NCBI GenBank assembly: GCA_030737835.1 | Contig: CM060849.1 | Location: 26,346,311-26,410,310, forward strand | Length of the DNA: 64,000 bases | From: Acorus gramineus | Taxonomy: Eukaryota > Streptophyta > Magnoliopsida > Acorales > Acoraceae | Direction: 5' to 3' | Shown here: one piece after another, positions 12,391-24,583 of the stretch | Layout of the letters: each line of letters begins with the position of its first letter | How positions within the stretch are numbered: the stretch's first letter is position 1 | Position numbers and translations under genes: made by a program | Notes under the pieces: generated by a model | Told to the model about the DNA's origin: nothing | Database searches by the model: none | The model's input: the letters and a program-made list of their open reading frames with translations, nothing else

Positions 12391-14526
12391 TACGGCAGTC
12401 GCTGTTGAACTGATATAGCTTTAAAACTGCCCCCAACACGTTTCTTGTGACTAATCTAATGAAGCATACACCCCAATCTAACTTTACAGATCACCTACTG
12501 AATACCCCTTAATTTCTGAATTACTATGACAAAATAGGTGGATTAATACGTGAAAATGGTAATCCTTTGATGTAGACAAATACGATCGCTTGATGGAAAA
12601 AGGGGACTTCCTATGGACAAATTCCACATAATTAACAAAAACCAAATAGTCCAACAATAACTTTCCAAAAAAATTCAATAAATTGTCAAATTAAGAAGTA
12701 CCAAATATTTGATCCACAAAGTGCTGTCAAATACTGCAAGCATTGAACAACTCCCAATCACACAATGCATCAACCACCTCAATTTCACAAAATAGAATAC
12801 CAAAAACACATAATCTTCCACCAAATCCCAAAGAAACACTAGACGCAAACAATTGCTAGTGCGCCACAAAAACACCCAAAAAAACAGAAAATTAGGGAAA
12901 CATTTTTTTAAAAAAAAGTTTCTAAATTTGTCTCAGAATACAAACATCAAACAATAAACACGCCCTGATTTACAGTTGCAAAAGAGATGGCTCTGTCTCT
13001 CAATCAGAGTGTGTGACTGAAATTGAAAACATTAGCTCAAAAAGGCCTTAAAAATCCATTTCACACCAGGATTACTAATTACTATAACAATATGTGATAC
13101 CCAAAGAATCTAAGAATATCAGATTAATATTAAAATCACGGAAAAGAATCACTAAAGCCTTGACTACCGATATTGTCGCCACAAATTCACAGATGCCCAA
13201 ACTCCCACGCAATCCCTACTCCTCCCCAAATCTCACACACTTTCAAGAAAAGAAAGCAGACCCAGATCCACAAAAACTCATCAAACCACAAAAATAGTCA
13301 ATTAGAGGTGATTTATTAGACAAACGTTCACGCAAAGTCAGTCTTTTCTCCTCCAAATGTCACACCTTTCGATCAAAAGCAGCCAACCCTGATCCAATAT
13401 TAACTAATAACAAAAACCCAAATCCCAAAAACTTCAAAAAAAGAAAACCCAACCCATTAAACACCCACTCAAATCCTAATATCTCAATCTCCACAATAAA
13501 CCCACTAAAAAGAACAACACGTGCATGAGCCTTTTGGAAAGGTGTGGTTGATGGCACCTTTTTCAGAATGATTTTAATGGAACCCAAAAAAAAAAGAGTA
13601 TTAAATTTTAAAAGGCAGAGAGAGAGAGAGAGATGTTGAAACACGAGAGAAAGAGAGACATAAATTTTAAAAAATGATTATTTATTGATTTTTTAATATT
13701 CTTTTTGGCATTTGTTTTCAAAATACGTAAACCCAACGGTCAGATTCATTAAAAATTTCTTTTTTATAATTAAAAAAATGTTCCTTTAAAAGCAGGATTT
13801 GAACAAGACAAACACCATCCATTATCACGTGGAAAGGAGACCAAACCCCAAAAATAAAGCCCACCAAATCTGACCATGGATTTGAATCCAAACATCAATC
13901 TCGTCCATTCATTCATTCATTAGACTTTCCGGTGAAGACGCCTAACGAGAACTGAATCAACAACCACTTGGTTTATCACATTTTTCTAAAGTACAATCCC
14001 TTCATAAGTGCCTCTGTGAGACTCTGACCTGATTTTACTATAAAATTTTACAGGGTAAAATCGATACAACTCTCTCAAACTTGTAAAAATCAATAAAGAT
14101 CAATGTAAAATTGATAAATCACCACCGGACCCACCAGGATTTATCGATTTTATAAAAAAAATTATCGATTTTTATAAGTTTTTAAGATAGTTATATCAAT
14201 TTTTTTAATTTTAAAATAAGTTATTCTAATTTTGACATAAAAGCCTAAAAATTGTATCCTTGTTTGACATTTGTATATAGAAGATAATGATAAAGTTCAC
14301 GTGAGGGAGCATGTGGTGGTGGGATTGAAAATCGCATTTTTTAATACTATTTATCTAAAATCTATTTGTAGATAGTAAGACTATTTGATTGCACAATTAC
14401 AGACACAATTTTCTTGTAAACGTAAACACCGTCCAATTATGCAATCAAACGCTGCCTAAGAGTCGATCCCAAACTAAAACCCATAGACAAATGACTGTGA
14501 AATCTTTCATTTATGTGGTATATGGA
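12391..14526 (-). promoter_or_regulatory. Upstream region of the epimerase gene, with GA repeat
   Basis: No exon with coding character is found. On the minus strand the part near 13600-13660 reads as a CT-rich leader because of the (AG)8 microsatellite at 13617-13632, which is common near plant transcription starts. An intron from there to the AG just before the ATG at 12326 would fit. This is inference from composition; no TATA box was securely placed. Confidence 0.35.
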
Positions 14527-14816
14527 AACCGAATCCAGTCAGGACTGGATCCAGGTCAGTTTGGTCAGTACCGAACTGGATGACGTAAAAATTGAACTGC
14601 ACAACCAATTATTGGATATATATTTCAATAGCTGATTAGATCCAATCAGCTATTGAAGAAAAATATGAATTTTTAAGTATCATTAGTATCCAATAGGAGA
14701 GTGAAATATATATCCAACAATTAGTTGTACAGTTCGATTTATAAATAGTACATTTCAATTTTTACGTCGCCCAGTTCGATACTGATCGAATCCAATTCTG
14801 ACTGAATCCGATCTCG
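14527..14816. mobile_element. Foldback (MITE-like) element, imperfect long inverted repeat
   Basis: The left arm (about 14527-14622) is matched in reverse complement by the right arm (about 14706-14816). For example, TGACGTAAAAATTGAA on the left pairs with TTCAATTTTTACGTCG on the right, and GGATATATATTT pairs with AAATATATATCC. Between the arms sits an independent perfect 14-bp hairpin: TTCAATAGCTGATT (14624-14637) and AATCAGCTATTGAA (14644-14657). There is no coding capacity. A transcript would fold into a long hairpin. The superfamily is unclear. Confidence 0.7.
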
Positions 14817-16088
14817 TGGTATATGCTTTGTCATCATCAGACTCACTAAGTCACTATTCATAATAGGCTCCAATAGGATGATTTAGCTATTTTATTATTC
14901 CTTTATCTATGGGGCACATATTGTTTGTTAAACACCTGCAATAATCTTGATTTCAGATAAAGTTTTTTTTTTATTATTCTTTTGTGTGAACCTTGACGTG
15001 AAGCAGTCTAGGTAACTTTTCTTCACTTCGCTCGCTTATTAGATAGATCAAAATGAAGCATGAACGAGTTATATGATAAAGTAAGCGATATTTGTCAGTT
15101 GCACACAAATACATTGGTAAATCCATCAACATGATGGTGCGGAAAAATCCCGGACAAACTTTTATTCATTATTTGTTCTTGCAAAATCTATGAAAATTAT
15201 ATTTGTAGGAAAATATGAATTCCTTTTTCTAATCAGAGTGTTAAATGTACTAGATTACATATCAATTTATTATTATATTAATTTATTAATATGTTATACG
15301 TGTAACACTATCATGTATTATTATATAAAAAGTTTTAATCCCTCTATAAAGGAACAAGAATTTTAAGGTTTCATTATTATTTTTTTATCTCTTATTTCTG
15401 ACACACATTTTTCAAACTAGTATTAAATTTATTACTTAATAATTTATTAGCATGAATACAAGAAAACTAAAGAACCTCATCAACACCCATTATAATCCAA
15501 CATCTCTATCTTCACCTCTATATTCTTATTTCAAACACATCAACAAATATTTTCAGACTTTATTAATTTTTTAAGTATTGAATGTCTATAATCCAATCCT
15601 AGTTATAGTATTTCTAACATATTTTCAAAGTTTATATATATATATATATATAGAAAATCTAACATTTTTTTCTTTGAAAAAATTAAAAAATTTACATGTT
15701 CATACATTACGCTAGTAGAGTAATAAAAAAGCATGCACAATATACAGAAATCTGAAAACACTGAGAATTCAAAAGAAATTCAGGTTCATTAAAACTGAAA
15801 TTCTAGCTCTAAATAATGTCAGACATTGGTCATACATATAAACAGCCAGGTCAGAGAATCCTTCTCTCGTTAATATACAAATGTTTACTTTAACGCACCC
15901 CTAATGCCTCAATAGTTGGATAACTTAGGTTTTTTTTTAAAAAAAAAAAGAGTTCTCTAAAGCCTATCTTACATTCCAAATCTGAACAACTATATTTGTT
16001 AAGAGAGAATTTTGGCCTGATAATTTCCGCCAAAATTACGGATTAAGAAAAAAAATTATCGGTCACAGGCTCCACCTATTTTGCAGGA
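14817..16088. other. AT-rich intergenic region
   Basis: No gene is seen. It contains a (TA) run at 15633-15652, T and A homopolymers near 15930-15950, and, toward 16088, the probable 3' UTR of the G-box-binding factor on the minus strand. Confidence 0.5.
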
Positions 16089-19000
16089 TCAGCCAGCAGC
16101 CACGGCATCCGCTCGAGGGCTTGGATCCAGCAGCTGATGGAGTTTGCTGCCTGTGTTGGTCTCCTGGGATTCGCTAACCCGCTGCCCGCTTCTACTACTC
16201 GGATTCGAGTCATCGATCTTCGATAAAAGATCCACAGATTTAACCACGTCAGGAGCATTTTCAGTCTCCCCTGCTTGCCCTGGCTGCACATTCTCCAGTT
16301 TCTCCTGTTAAACCAAGAAAAATATAAACACTGGTTAAACTCAAAACACTATTTATGTGTAATCGCCAACATCACCTAATGCAGTATTGAAATCATGTAA
16401 TGCATTATGCTAGTATTTTTTTTACAGTATGCCAGTATATACTTTATTATGAAAAACGTAAAGATGTATGCATTCCATTCATTCAAGTATGTATTTTAAT
16501 ATTCGTGAATTATGTATTTATTAGGACAAGTATATACTTCAAAAAAAGAAATAAAAAATGTGTTTTGGTCTGCAAGAGTGAATGTAGGAGAATACAAACG
16601 AGATATGATAAGAAACTTTGTTATGGATTGGGTGATAGAAGAAATGTAAAAGAAGAAGTGTCTTTAAAGAGCGTGATGAGAGAGAAGAGAGGGGATTTAA
16701 AATGGGCAGTACCAGTAATGCAGAATTTTCTGCTCTGAGTTTCTTTGAGAGCTCTGTTATTTTATTAACCTCAGCCCTGAGTGTGGCATTTTCTGCACTC
16801 AGGGCAGTAACTTTAACAGCAAGTTCTTCACTCTCGGCCTGAGAAAAAATGAAGACATTATTTATGGAAGGGTCAGGAAATGAAGACAGGAAATAAGGTA
16901 AATGATCAACAATAAGAACGTGACCACATTCTCTATACCTGCTTCCTCAACCTAGACCTCCTAGCAGATTCTCTGTTAGATTGCTTCCTCCTTTCACGTT
17001 TAAGTTCCCGCTCATCCTGCAGAGTATGTGACATTCTTATCTTTTCCAAATAAAAGAAATTCACATCAACCTCGAAGTCATAAATCAACCCATGCAAATA
17101 GTTTATAATTGCTATTCAAATAACTTCTACTTTTTCTTGTGTGGAAACATTTGATTATGAAAAGCAAACCCTGGATGTGCCATTGAATAACATGCCTAAG
17201 AAATATATTAAAATCGAGGAATATCCCATATACCACTCCCACAAGCGAAGAATCAAAAGGCAAAGCTTACAGTTAACACCATTGGACCACCAACATATAA
17301 TTAACATATTGCACAATATACTTACATGGATCCAGAGTTCAGGAGGCAAGCCATCACGACGAGATAAAGCAGCATCAGGTCGTGGAGAGAGAGATCCTGC
17401 AGTCTTTTTAACTTTCATATCATCACAACCATTCAAATCAGCTCTTGTGGTCGTGTCAGCAGAGGATGTAGTTCCCAGTGGTTGCCCTGATATGTCTGAA
17501 GATGCACCACTAACCCCCGAAGGCCCCGTAGAAGCATTGGCATCTCCACCCTTAGCCTGAGCAGAGACTTTCACATCCTTGCCTGGGACACACAAATGAA
17601 CATTTCAGACATTTTTTCAGCTTCCACATGAATTAGATCATATTTCCATAACAAAAGTAGTAGTTGAAAATTCCAGCACCAACTGACAGACAGCATTTGC
17701 AAATGTAAACTATTCATAGCCACAGACATTTTAAAAACTGATCCATAATCATGAGGTTAACCAGTAGACCAACACTGTATTTATCTGTGCAGAAAGCATG
17801 TATATGGGATTAGCCATACCTGTGGCTGACATACTTTCAAAATTTCTCTTCTTCTGATTTTTGTTTCCCTAATGAAAAATGAGGAACTAATTAATATCTA
17901 TTATACTGTTCCTTGAATTTTTAAATGTACAACTGCTGTTGTAGCAAATGAGAAAGAAACATAAGTTTTTGACATACATTATTCCCATCACTTTTTTCAC
18001 TTGAGCCGTCCGTTGCACATTCAGCACTACAGCACACACCATGAAATGAGAGTTAGCAATGACAAAAGACCAATGACAAAAGACCACCATTCAATTATTA
18101 AAAAAAAAAAAAAACTACTTGACGAGGGATCAAAGAAAGTAAGCACAGAAGCTGTCTCATTTCCGGTTCAATATATACAAACCTCCTAGAAAGCCCATGT
18201 CCTTTGTCTCCAGTTTTATTATTGCCAGCATTGCCATTGTTTACGGATGGTGCAAGCCCATAAGATCCTTTCAACTTCTTTGCCAAGCTTTGGTCCTTTG
18301 ACTTGGAAGGCATTTCTACAGTCACAGGAGTTGCCATCTGCATTGTAAGTTCAAAATTAGATAGCCCATGAATGGATTCTCGTGAACTCAGCCAACAAAT
18401 AAGAAATTCAACGATGACACTAAACTAATTAAAACATGCTGAGCCTTGAAAAATTAACATGTACGAGAAAGACATGCAAGTGTGCAAGAAAATATTCAGG
18501 ATAATGCTTTACCACAACTTCATTTGTACTCCCAGATGCTGTTGTGACTTGGCCGTGCAAATGTGACCCCTGGAAATATAATTTAATTCATTAAGAAAGG
18601 CATTAAAAGCCTAGCATAGTGGATTTAGTTATCAATAAGCAACTGGTGTTGAGTTGGGAGTACCAATGGCCAGCCACATAAACTGGGCCCAATGATAAGC
18701 ACATCACAAGTTTAAAATTATTTTGTTACACAGATTGCCGAGAGGATATGTTAATACAAAGGCAATTTTCTTGTAGAAGTTTGGACTTACCAAAGCCATA
18801 GAAGGATGAGCATAAACTCCTCCATGCGGGTAGAGTGCAGCAAAGGGTGGCCCAAATGGAGGCATCATAGGCTGAGACAATTAAAAAAAAAAAAAAGTTG
18901 TCAATTAGCTTTCATAAAGTTGCATGAACAATGATGGTGCCTCCATATGGTCAACATTCAAAAAATCATTTGCTCTCAAGAACTCACAATGCTTTTTTTT

Positions 19001-20193
19001 TCTTGTAAGATAAAAGCTGGGACTCGAACCCATAACCTAATGGTTGCAAATTTTGTTGTCAACCATTGAGCTATGGGTACTAATGCATTTGTATCAATTG
19101 CATCACTAGTAAAGGAGGCAGCCCTATTCCATAAATGTAGATGCTAAATAATGACATCCTTTGTCACTTATATTTTATTACGAGGCATAATGGATTAAAT
19201 TCACAGGCACACATGAAATTTAAAATAGTTCTCCAAAGAGTTTAAAACAAGTTGAAATACATTTTTTCTAATCAGATGTCCTGTTATAAATAAAGAGATC
19301 TAACTTAAATTTTACTTCTTTTCCATGATTGTACTTCAGAAAACAAACATCATGAAAAAATCCCACGTGGAAAATACCAATGCAATATGCATCAAAAAGG
19401 GAAATAATTTATCAACTAATTTGTGTATATTTTCTTTCACTTTAAAAATCTCTGCACTATAAACTTTTCATTAGCAACCTTGGTTACATATTGTATAAAG
19501 TGTTACAAATTGCCCGTGGCTCTCAGCTTCCTACTAAAGAAATAAAAGGCTGTTACCTGAGGCCACATGAATCCGTGAGGTGCATGACCAGGTGCAACAG
19601 CAGAGTTGTAATATGGGGGTGGCATATTGACCCCTGAGTTATAATAAGCCTGAATATGAAAAATATTCAATCAGCATATGATTATGTCACAGAAGTAAAG
19701 TTGGCTTCTTTGGTGGGTAGGTGGGTGGGTGGTGGGGAATTGACTGAACATACTACAAGACTAACCTGCATTGCTGCCCAGTCAGGATATGCATGAACAC
19801 TAGTCTGTTCCTGCCAAAGGACAAAAGGTAAACAACAATCTGAGTACTTTCAACTTCAACCAGCCAACACAAATTTAAAAAAAATGATATGAAACTGTGA
19901 ATCAGTCATATGGGGCCTCCTTCAAGCATCTCAATGTCATCTGCATGGGTATACTATATACCACGAATACACATACAAATGATTTGATATGCGCATATAT
20001 AAAAAAAAAGATAATATGCTGTCCTTGTACAGAGTGCAATGGCCTCATATAATAATTTTCTGAATCATCATGACTTCTTAAACATATCTAGTACATTCCA
20101 TGAAATCGAAAATGTGAAAATTTGCAAGCTCACCTGAACAGGTGAGGATGCTTTCTCTGGCTTTAGTGGTGTTTCAGCTTCAGTATTTCCCAT
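16089..20193 (-). CDS. G-box-binding factor (GBF-type bZIP transcription factor)
   Basis: Twelve exons on the minus strand: 20193-20134, 19810-19766, 19649-19557, 18871-18791, 18569-18513, 18337-18183, 18026-17978, 17868-17820, 17582-17326, 17016-16939, 16838-16713 and 16304-16089 (stop TGA). All are GT-AG and in phase; 1266 nt encode 421 residues. The N-terminal proline-rich MFMR region (about 16-115) has HAYPDWAAMQ, GVNMPPPYYNS, APHGFMWPQ and PMMPPFGPPFAALYPHGG. A Ser/Asn/Gly-rich middle follows. The basic region (283-308) contains the N-x7-R signature (N296, R304) in NRESARRSR, and the zipper runs about 306-350. The C-terminus is variable. GBFs bind CACGTG as dimers and act in light- and ABA-responsive transcription; the MFMR is a regulatory region. 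This looks intact. The first coding exon is short, as in GBF1/GBF3 relatives; which paralog cannot be decided. Confidence 0.96.
18992..19083 (-). mobile_element. tRNA-derived SINE-like fragment in a GBF intron
   Basis: Read on the minus strand, CCCATAGCTCAATGGTTG resembles a pol III A box and GGTTCGAGTCC is a near-perfect B box, about 30 bp apart, followed by a short stretch and an A-rich run. The segment between the boxes does not fold as a tRNA and lacks a proper anticodon arm. That suggests a tRNA-derived SINE remnant rather than a tRNA gene. It lies in the intron 18872-19556. Confidence 0.5.
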
Positions 20194-22256
20194 TGATACA
20201 GGCCGAATCTCTAAATGCTTTGTCAAAGAGAACTTACTTGACCCTGAGTGTTATTTTGTTTCTGGTAGTCAATGGCAAGAGGCATCCAGATATTCGAATA
20301 TTAATATTTTTATTTATATATCATAGGGGAAATATTGCAAGTAAAAGGTTGCTACAATATGAAGAGTCTTCTAGCCAATCTGAACTGAAAAACCACCATG
20401 TATCATACATGTAATCAAGCTATATGCATCAATTAGAACCAGAAAAATAAATATTTGAGGCCATCATCAGTTAAAAGGGGCTATTTTCCACCTGAAATTA
20501 CAATTCAAAAACTCACAATGGCACAAACATCCTCAGAGGAAACTGATTAACAAATTAAACATTAAGCGCATAAACGTCAACATGATCCTCTTCTCGAACG
20601 GTCCATGCCAAATTAAAATACTTTCCAAAGACTAATTAGATGTTTGCATCTACCATACAAAAGACATTTGCCAACTGTTCAACCGTTGTTTAAATGTACT
20701 TGACATTTGCCAACCGTTGTTTAAATGTACTTGACATCTTTACATAGGATGACCATCTCTCATAACTGAGAGCAGAGAGCATTTGAATGAATCATGAATA
20801 GGCTATGCACATGTTAAAATATTTGAATGAATAGGACGAATAGGGTATGCGCCATGTTAAACCTCTATCAAACTTCTCCTCATCCTTATCTTCCATTTTC
20901 ATTTCCTCTCCTAAATTATTATTTACCAGTTCCTAAATAAATCTAGTTTTTTATGTTCTTTTCTCCAAAAAAACACCTGATTAAATTGAATTTTCCCCCC
21001 TCTATTTTGAAGTGGTCCACAATTTTTTTAAATCACATTCAAACAGACTGAGAAATTCAATATGTCTCAAAACTAATGTTCTATTCTCCTAATAATAATG
21101 ATAATAATGACGTAATATTCTCCTGATAATAACTCTTTGACATATTCTGTTAACAAAACGTGATGTGCTGCTTTATTTGACAGTGTTTTCGGTCAAGGAA
21201 ACTTCCCCCGGTTAGAAGAAGGTCCACAGATATCCATAATCTCAGCAAACTCTGATGAAGAAACTCATTAAAATTAAGCACAGTTGTCAAAAGACTAACA
21301 TAATTGTTCAATAAAATTACATAACAAAGTAAGGATCATCCAAGAATAATAGGGTCGAAGAAATAATTCCTTTTGAAGTTCTTTTTTTTTTAGGTATTAA
21401 ATACCACAACAAAATTAAAAAAAAAAATTCCCTAAAAAACATATAACCTGAACAACTGAACAAACAAAAAAACAGGGAGAGGCGCCATGAACGTCCTCTT
21501 TGGTCATTTTGATAAAGTTCAGGGACAAGAAAGTCTTTTCCTCACGCGACAAACACAGATCTAGAAGTCACGGGTCCACACCAGAGATCATGTCGAAGCG
21601 GAACGTGAGCGTCAAATGACAAATATACCCCCCACTAATCAAATCCTCATCAGATTAGAAACAGTGTTTAACATAATCCCCAAATCCACTTCCCTTCCCA
21701 TTCCACCCCTCCCAAAGTTTCATTTTTATTCCCGATCTACCCCCATCACCCATTCCAAATTATCAATTTCCTTCCCATTCTACCCCTATCACCCAAACTG
21801 AACATGAAAGACCAAAAACAAGAGAAACTAAAACAGTTCTTTCATGGCGAAAGCATCAATTTCACAAACAAAGGACCAAAAAAAAAATTCATCAAAATTT
21901 ACATGAATAGAAACCTCTCTTTAATCAAACTGCATTTCAACCACGAAAAAGAAGAACCAAATCGAATTCCGAAACAACGGTTTCAAAGAAATTCAAACCC
22001 GACATACCTAACAAGCTTTCCTTCGCTCAACACCTTCAAAAGACGAACCAGATCAGCTCCGTAGAAGTTCCAATGAGAGAATTCGTGACGTAATTGTATG
22101 GAAAAAATCAAACCCACTTTTCCCTTCCCGTCATTAAAACTGAAGCAGAGCTTGAGAAAGACAAAAAAAAAAAAAAAAAAAAACCGGACCTTTCACACGG
22201 AGGAGAGAGAGAGAGAGAGGGACGGACGAAGAAGAAGGGGGCGCCAAGCCAACCGC
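20194..22256 (-). promoter_or_regulatory. 5' UTR / upstream region of the GBF gene
   Basis: No coding exon is recognised between the GBF start codon and the ACGT-rich promoter. On the minus strand the piece around 22240-22100 reads as a CT-rich leader (the GA repeat at 22206-22220 and the A21 tract at 22161-22182 on the + strand become CT and T runs), typical of a plant 5' UTR. A long 5' UTR intron from about 22.0 to 20.2 kb would then be needed. This is inference from composition. Confidence 0.4.
20660..20740. repeat. Short direct tandem repeat
   Basis: A unit of about 35 bp containing ACATTTGCCAAC, CCGTTGTTTAAATG and TACTTGACAT occurs twice back to back, the first copy with small differences. 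It lies in the 5' UTR/upstream intron region of the GBF gene. It is a simple local duplication. Confidence 0.7.
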
Positions 22257-22542
22257 CACGTCATAGACACGTGTCCGTATTTTATGTGGGGCCGTATACA
22301 AACCGTATGTATACGGAGGGAGGTGGTTGAGTTGGCGAACGAGGTTCGCGTACGCCATTAAATATAAAAGCACCCCGTGATGTGAGCCGTACACGTGTCG
22401 GTCAACGGAGGGAGATACGTGTCGGTGGCTTTCGCAGGTAACGAAAACCGTCATGTGGCTTACGTGGTCACGTTAGGTGGACTCGTGGAATGGGAACGGA
22501 AGTTTAAAGAAATTGAATCAAATTAATCGTGTGATTAACGTC
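22257..22542 (-). promoter_or_regulatory. ACGT/G-box cluster, likely GBF promoter
   Basis: In under 300 bp there are two perfect CACGTG G-boxes (22268-22273, inside the palindrome GACACGTGTC, and 22392-22397), CACGTC (22257), TACGTG (22416 and 22461), CACGTT (22469) and AACGTC (22537). An AT-rich TATA-like stretch sits at about 22357-22372 (AAATATAAAAGC on +; TTTATATTT on the minus strand). The region is GC-richer than its surroundings and lies upstream of the minus-strand GBF gene. The sites are those bound by GBF-type bZIPs, so autoregulation is possible but not shown. Confidence 0.5.
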
Positions 22543-24583
22543 GTTTGAGATTAAACCGGATTGAGAGGACGTTTGGTGTCCGGAAAGGACGGTTTCAACG
22601 CTTTTGCAGGGATGCTTCAAAGACAGTGGAATCGCTGATATGGCACGTCATGCACAATGTGGAAGTTCCAATATTAATTAATGAGAATTACTCACATGAC
22701 ACGTCATGCACCAGTTAATGTTCATCTTCTGGTTCCGTTTGATTGACGATAATAGTTTATCATGTAGTTATATAAGTAAAATTAGATTATTTTTTTTTCT
22801 GATGATAATTTTTTGTATTTTATGTTTATCTTATTATTATTCGTGATAACAATATCAAAATTTTTTAAAATATCCAGAGCGCTTCATTCTTCCTTCCTCT
22901 CTGTTTGATGAGATGTGGGCCGCGATCAAGGCGTTTGAACACCGGAGGTATGCTAAAAAATTGTCACCCGTTTCCGTGGTCCCAACTGATGCTTAGACGA
23001 TTTACCGAATGAGGAACTGCATATTTTACAAGGGAGAAAGAAAATTTGTAGAATACATGTAAGAGTCTATGGCCATTTTCTTTTAAAAATAGGGATGCGG
23101 CCTAGTGGGGGCGCAGGGAGGGCCAAGGACGACAATTGATACCATCAACGACTGTAGCCTGTTCCTTAACAGTCGGGGTTATTGTGCATTTTTTTTAATA
23201 AAAAAGTATATATATATACACACACATATATTTTGTTTCTCTATTTTTCTCATCCCTAATTCAAATTTATAATCACGCTTCTATATATTAAAAGCGACAA
23301 TAACAAGTAGTGGTGGAGCCAGGATTTTTTTTAAGAGGGACCTAACGTGATTTATGTAAATATTTTTTAAAATTGTATCATTATATTTTTTTTTTTCAAT
23401 TTTAACAGCATAGCTTAAAAAATGAATATGTATAAAATAAAATAAAAATACTCTAAAACATATCTCTAAAAAAGTTTAAAAGATAATTATCAAATTTTAA
23501 AACGATTTGTCAAATTTCATATCGATGATTTAAAAAACAATTGTCAAGATCTAAATTTAAAAAACAATATATACCTTTAAATTTGACCTCAACGAGGTTT
23601 TATATTCTGAAAATGTTGAATGATTTGATTATTTTAGATATTTACACAAATATTTTAAACTTTAAATAAATTAATAACAATACAATAAGTTAAAAGAAAA
23701 ATTATATACCTTCGAAATGTTGATGGATGAGATAAGAGGATTATTGATTGCAGATTCCCAATTGTGGGATGGTTAATGGAACAAAAAGTAAAAATTAAAG
23801 ATTTTTTTAGAGATGAGGATTGATATTAGGAACAATTGAAATGTCAAAAAAAAAAAAAGATTAAAAAATTTATTTATTTAAATATGGGCACCCGGGTGGG
23901 GACGCTGAGGAGCTGGGTCTATTCCTCCATGACCGTGTAGGATATGGATATTGAATGAGAATTGATGGTCAATTAAAATGTTGAATCAAAATAAACTTTT
24001 GTTTTATATAAGAGGGAAGTTTAATTAAAGGGTGAGGGTTTAAAAGTAAATAAAAAAAAGATTCTCAACAAACTAATGGGTGGTAATACAGGTACCATCA
24101 TGTTTGCTAATGTTTCTTCGCCTATATTGGTATACGAAACAAAACAAAAATAACATAAAAATTTACGTAATTAAATCATATGTTAAATAAGTCTTATTTT
24201 TAAAAAAGTGTATTTTATATAAAATAAGTATATTTAAATAAACAAACTATGTGCAATATTAAACAATTCCAGAAATAACTAACTATAAAAATTTAGAAAA
24301 AATATATATTTTACCTAATGATTTTCGTATGGTCTTCTGGACTTTCTATTAGCCGACAAAGTCGTTATTCAGTAACTTATAAAGATTGATCAGCTATGAT
24401 TCAAATTGATTTTTGAACAGATCTCAGAAGTTTTTTTTTTCTTCTTTTTATAGTTTTCAGCAGAATGGGCTATTGGCATATTTGGTTGGTTTATAGGATA
24501 ACAGTCAACGGCATAAATTTTCTAAATTTTAGGATGTGAATCCGAATTCCCTGTACAATAAACTTCGTTTTTTTTTTAATCAA
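22543..24583. other. Intergenic AT-rich region with repeat remnants
   Basis: No gene is seen. The stretch from about 23312 begins with GTGGTGGAGCCAGGATTTTT, a start often seen in plant non-autonomous hAT-like repeats, and a GC-rich segment at about 23885-23930 may be its other end. I could not match clear terminal repeats or target duplications, so the element is not delimited. Confidence 0.35.

Noticed and set aside
19015-19083. tRNA gene on the minus strand
   Set aside because: A- and B-box-like words are present, but the acceptor and anticodon stems do not form and an A-rich tail follows; a SINE remnant explains it better.
22094-22454. Overlapping ORFs across the poly-A and GA tracts upstream of the GBF gene
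   Set aside because: Their translations are runs of Lys or Arg/Glu from simple repeats; the region reads better as a 5' leader and promoter.
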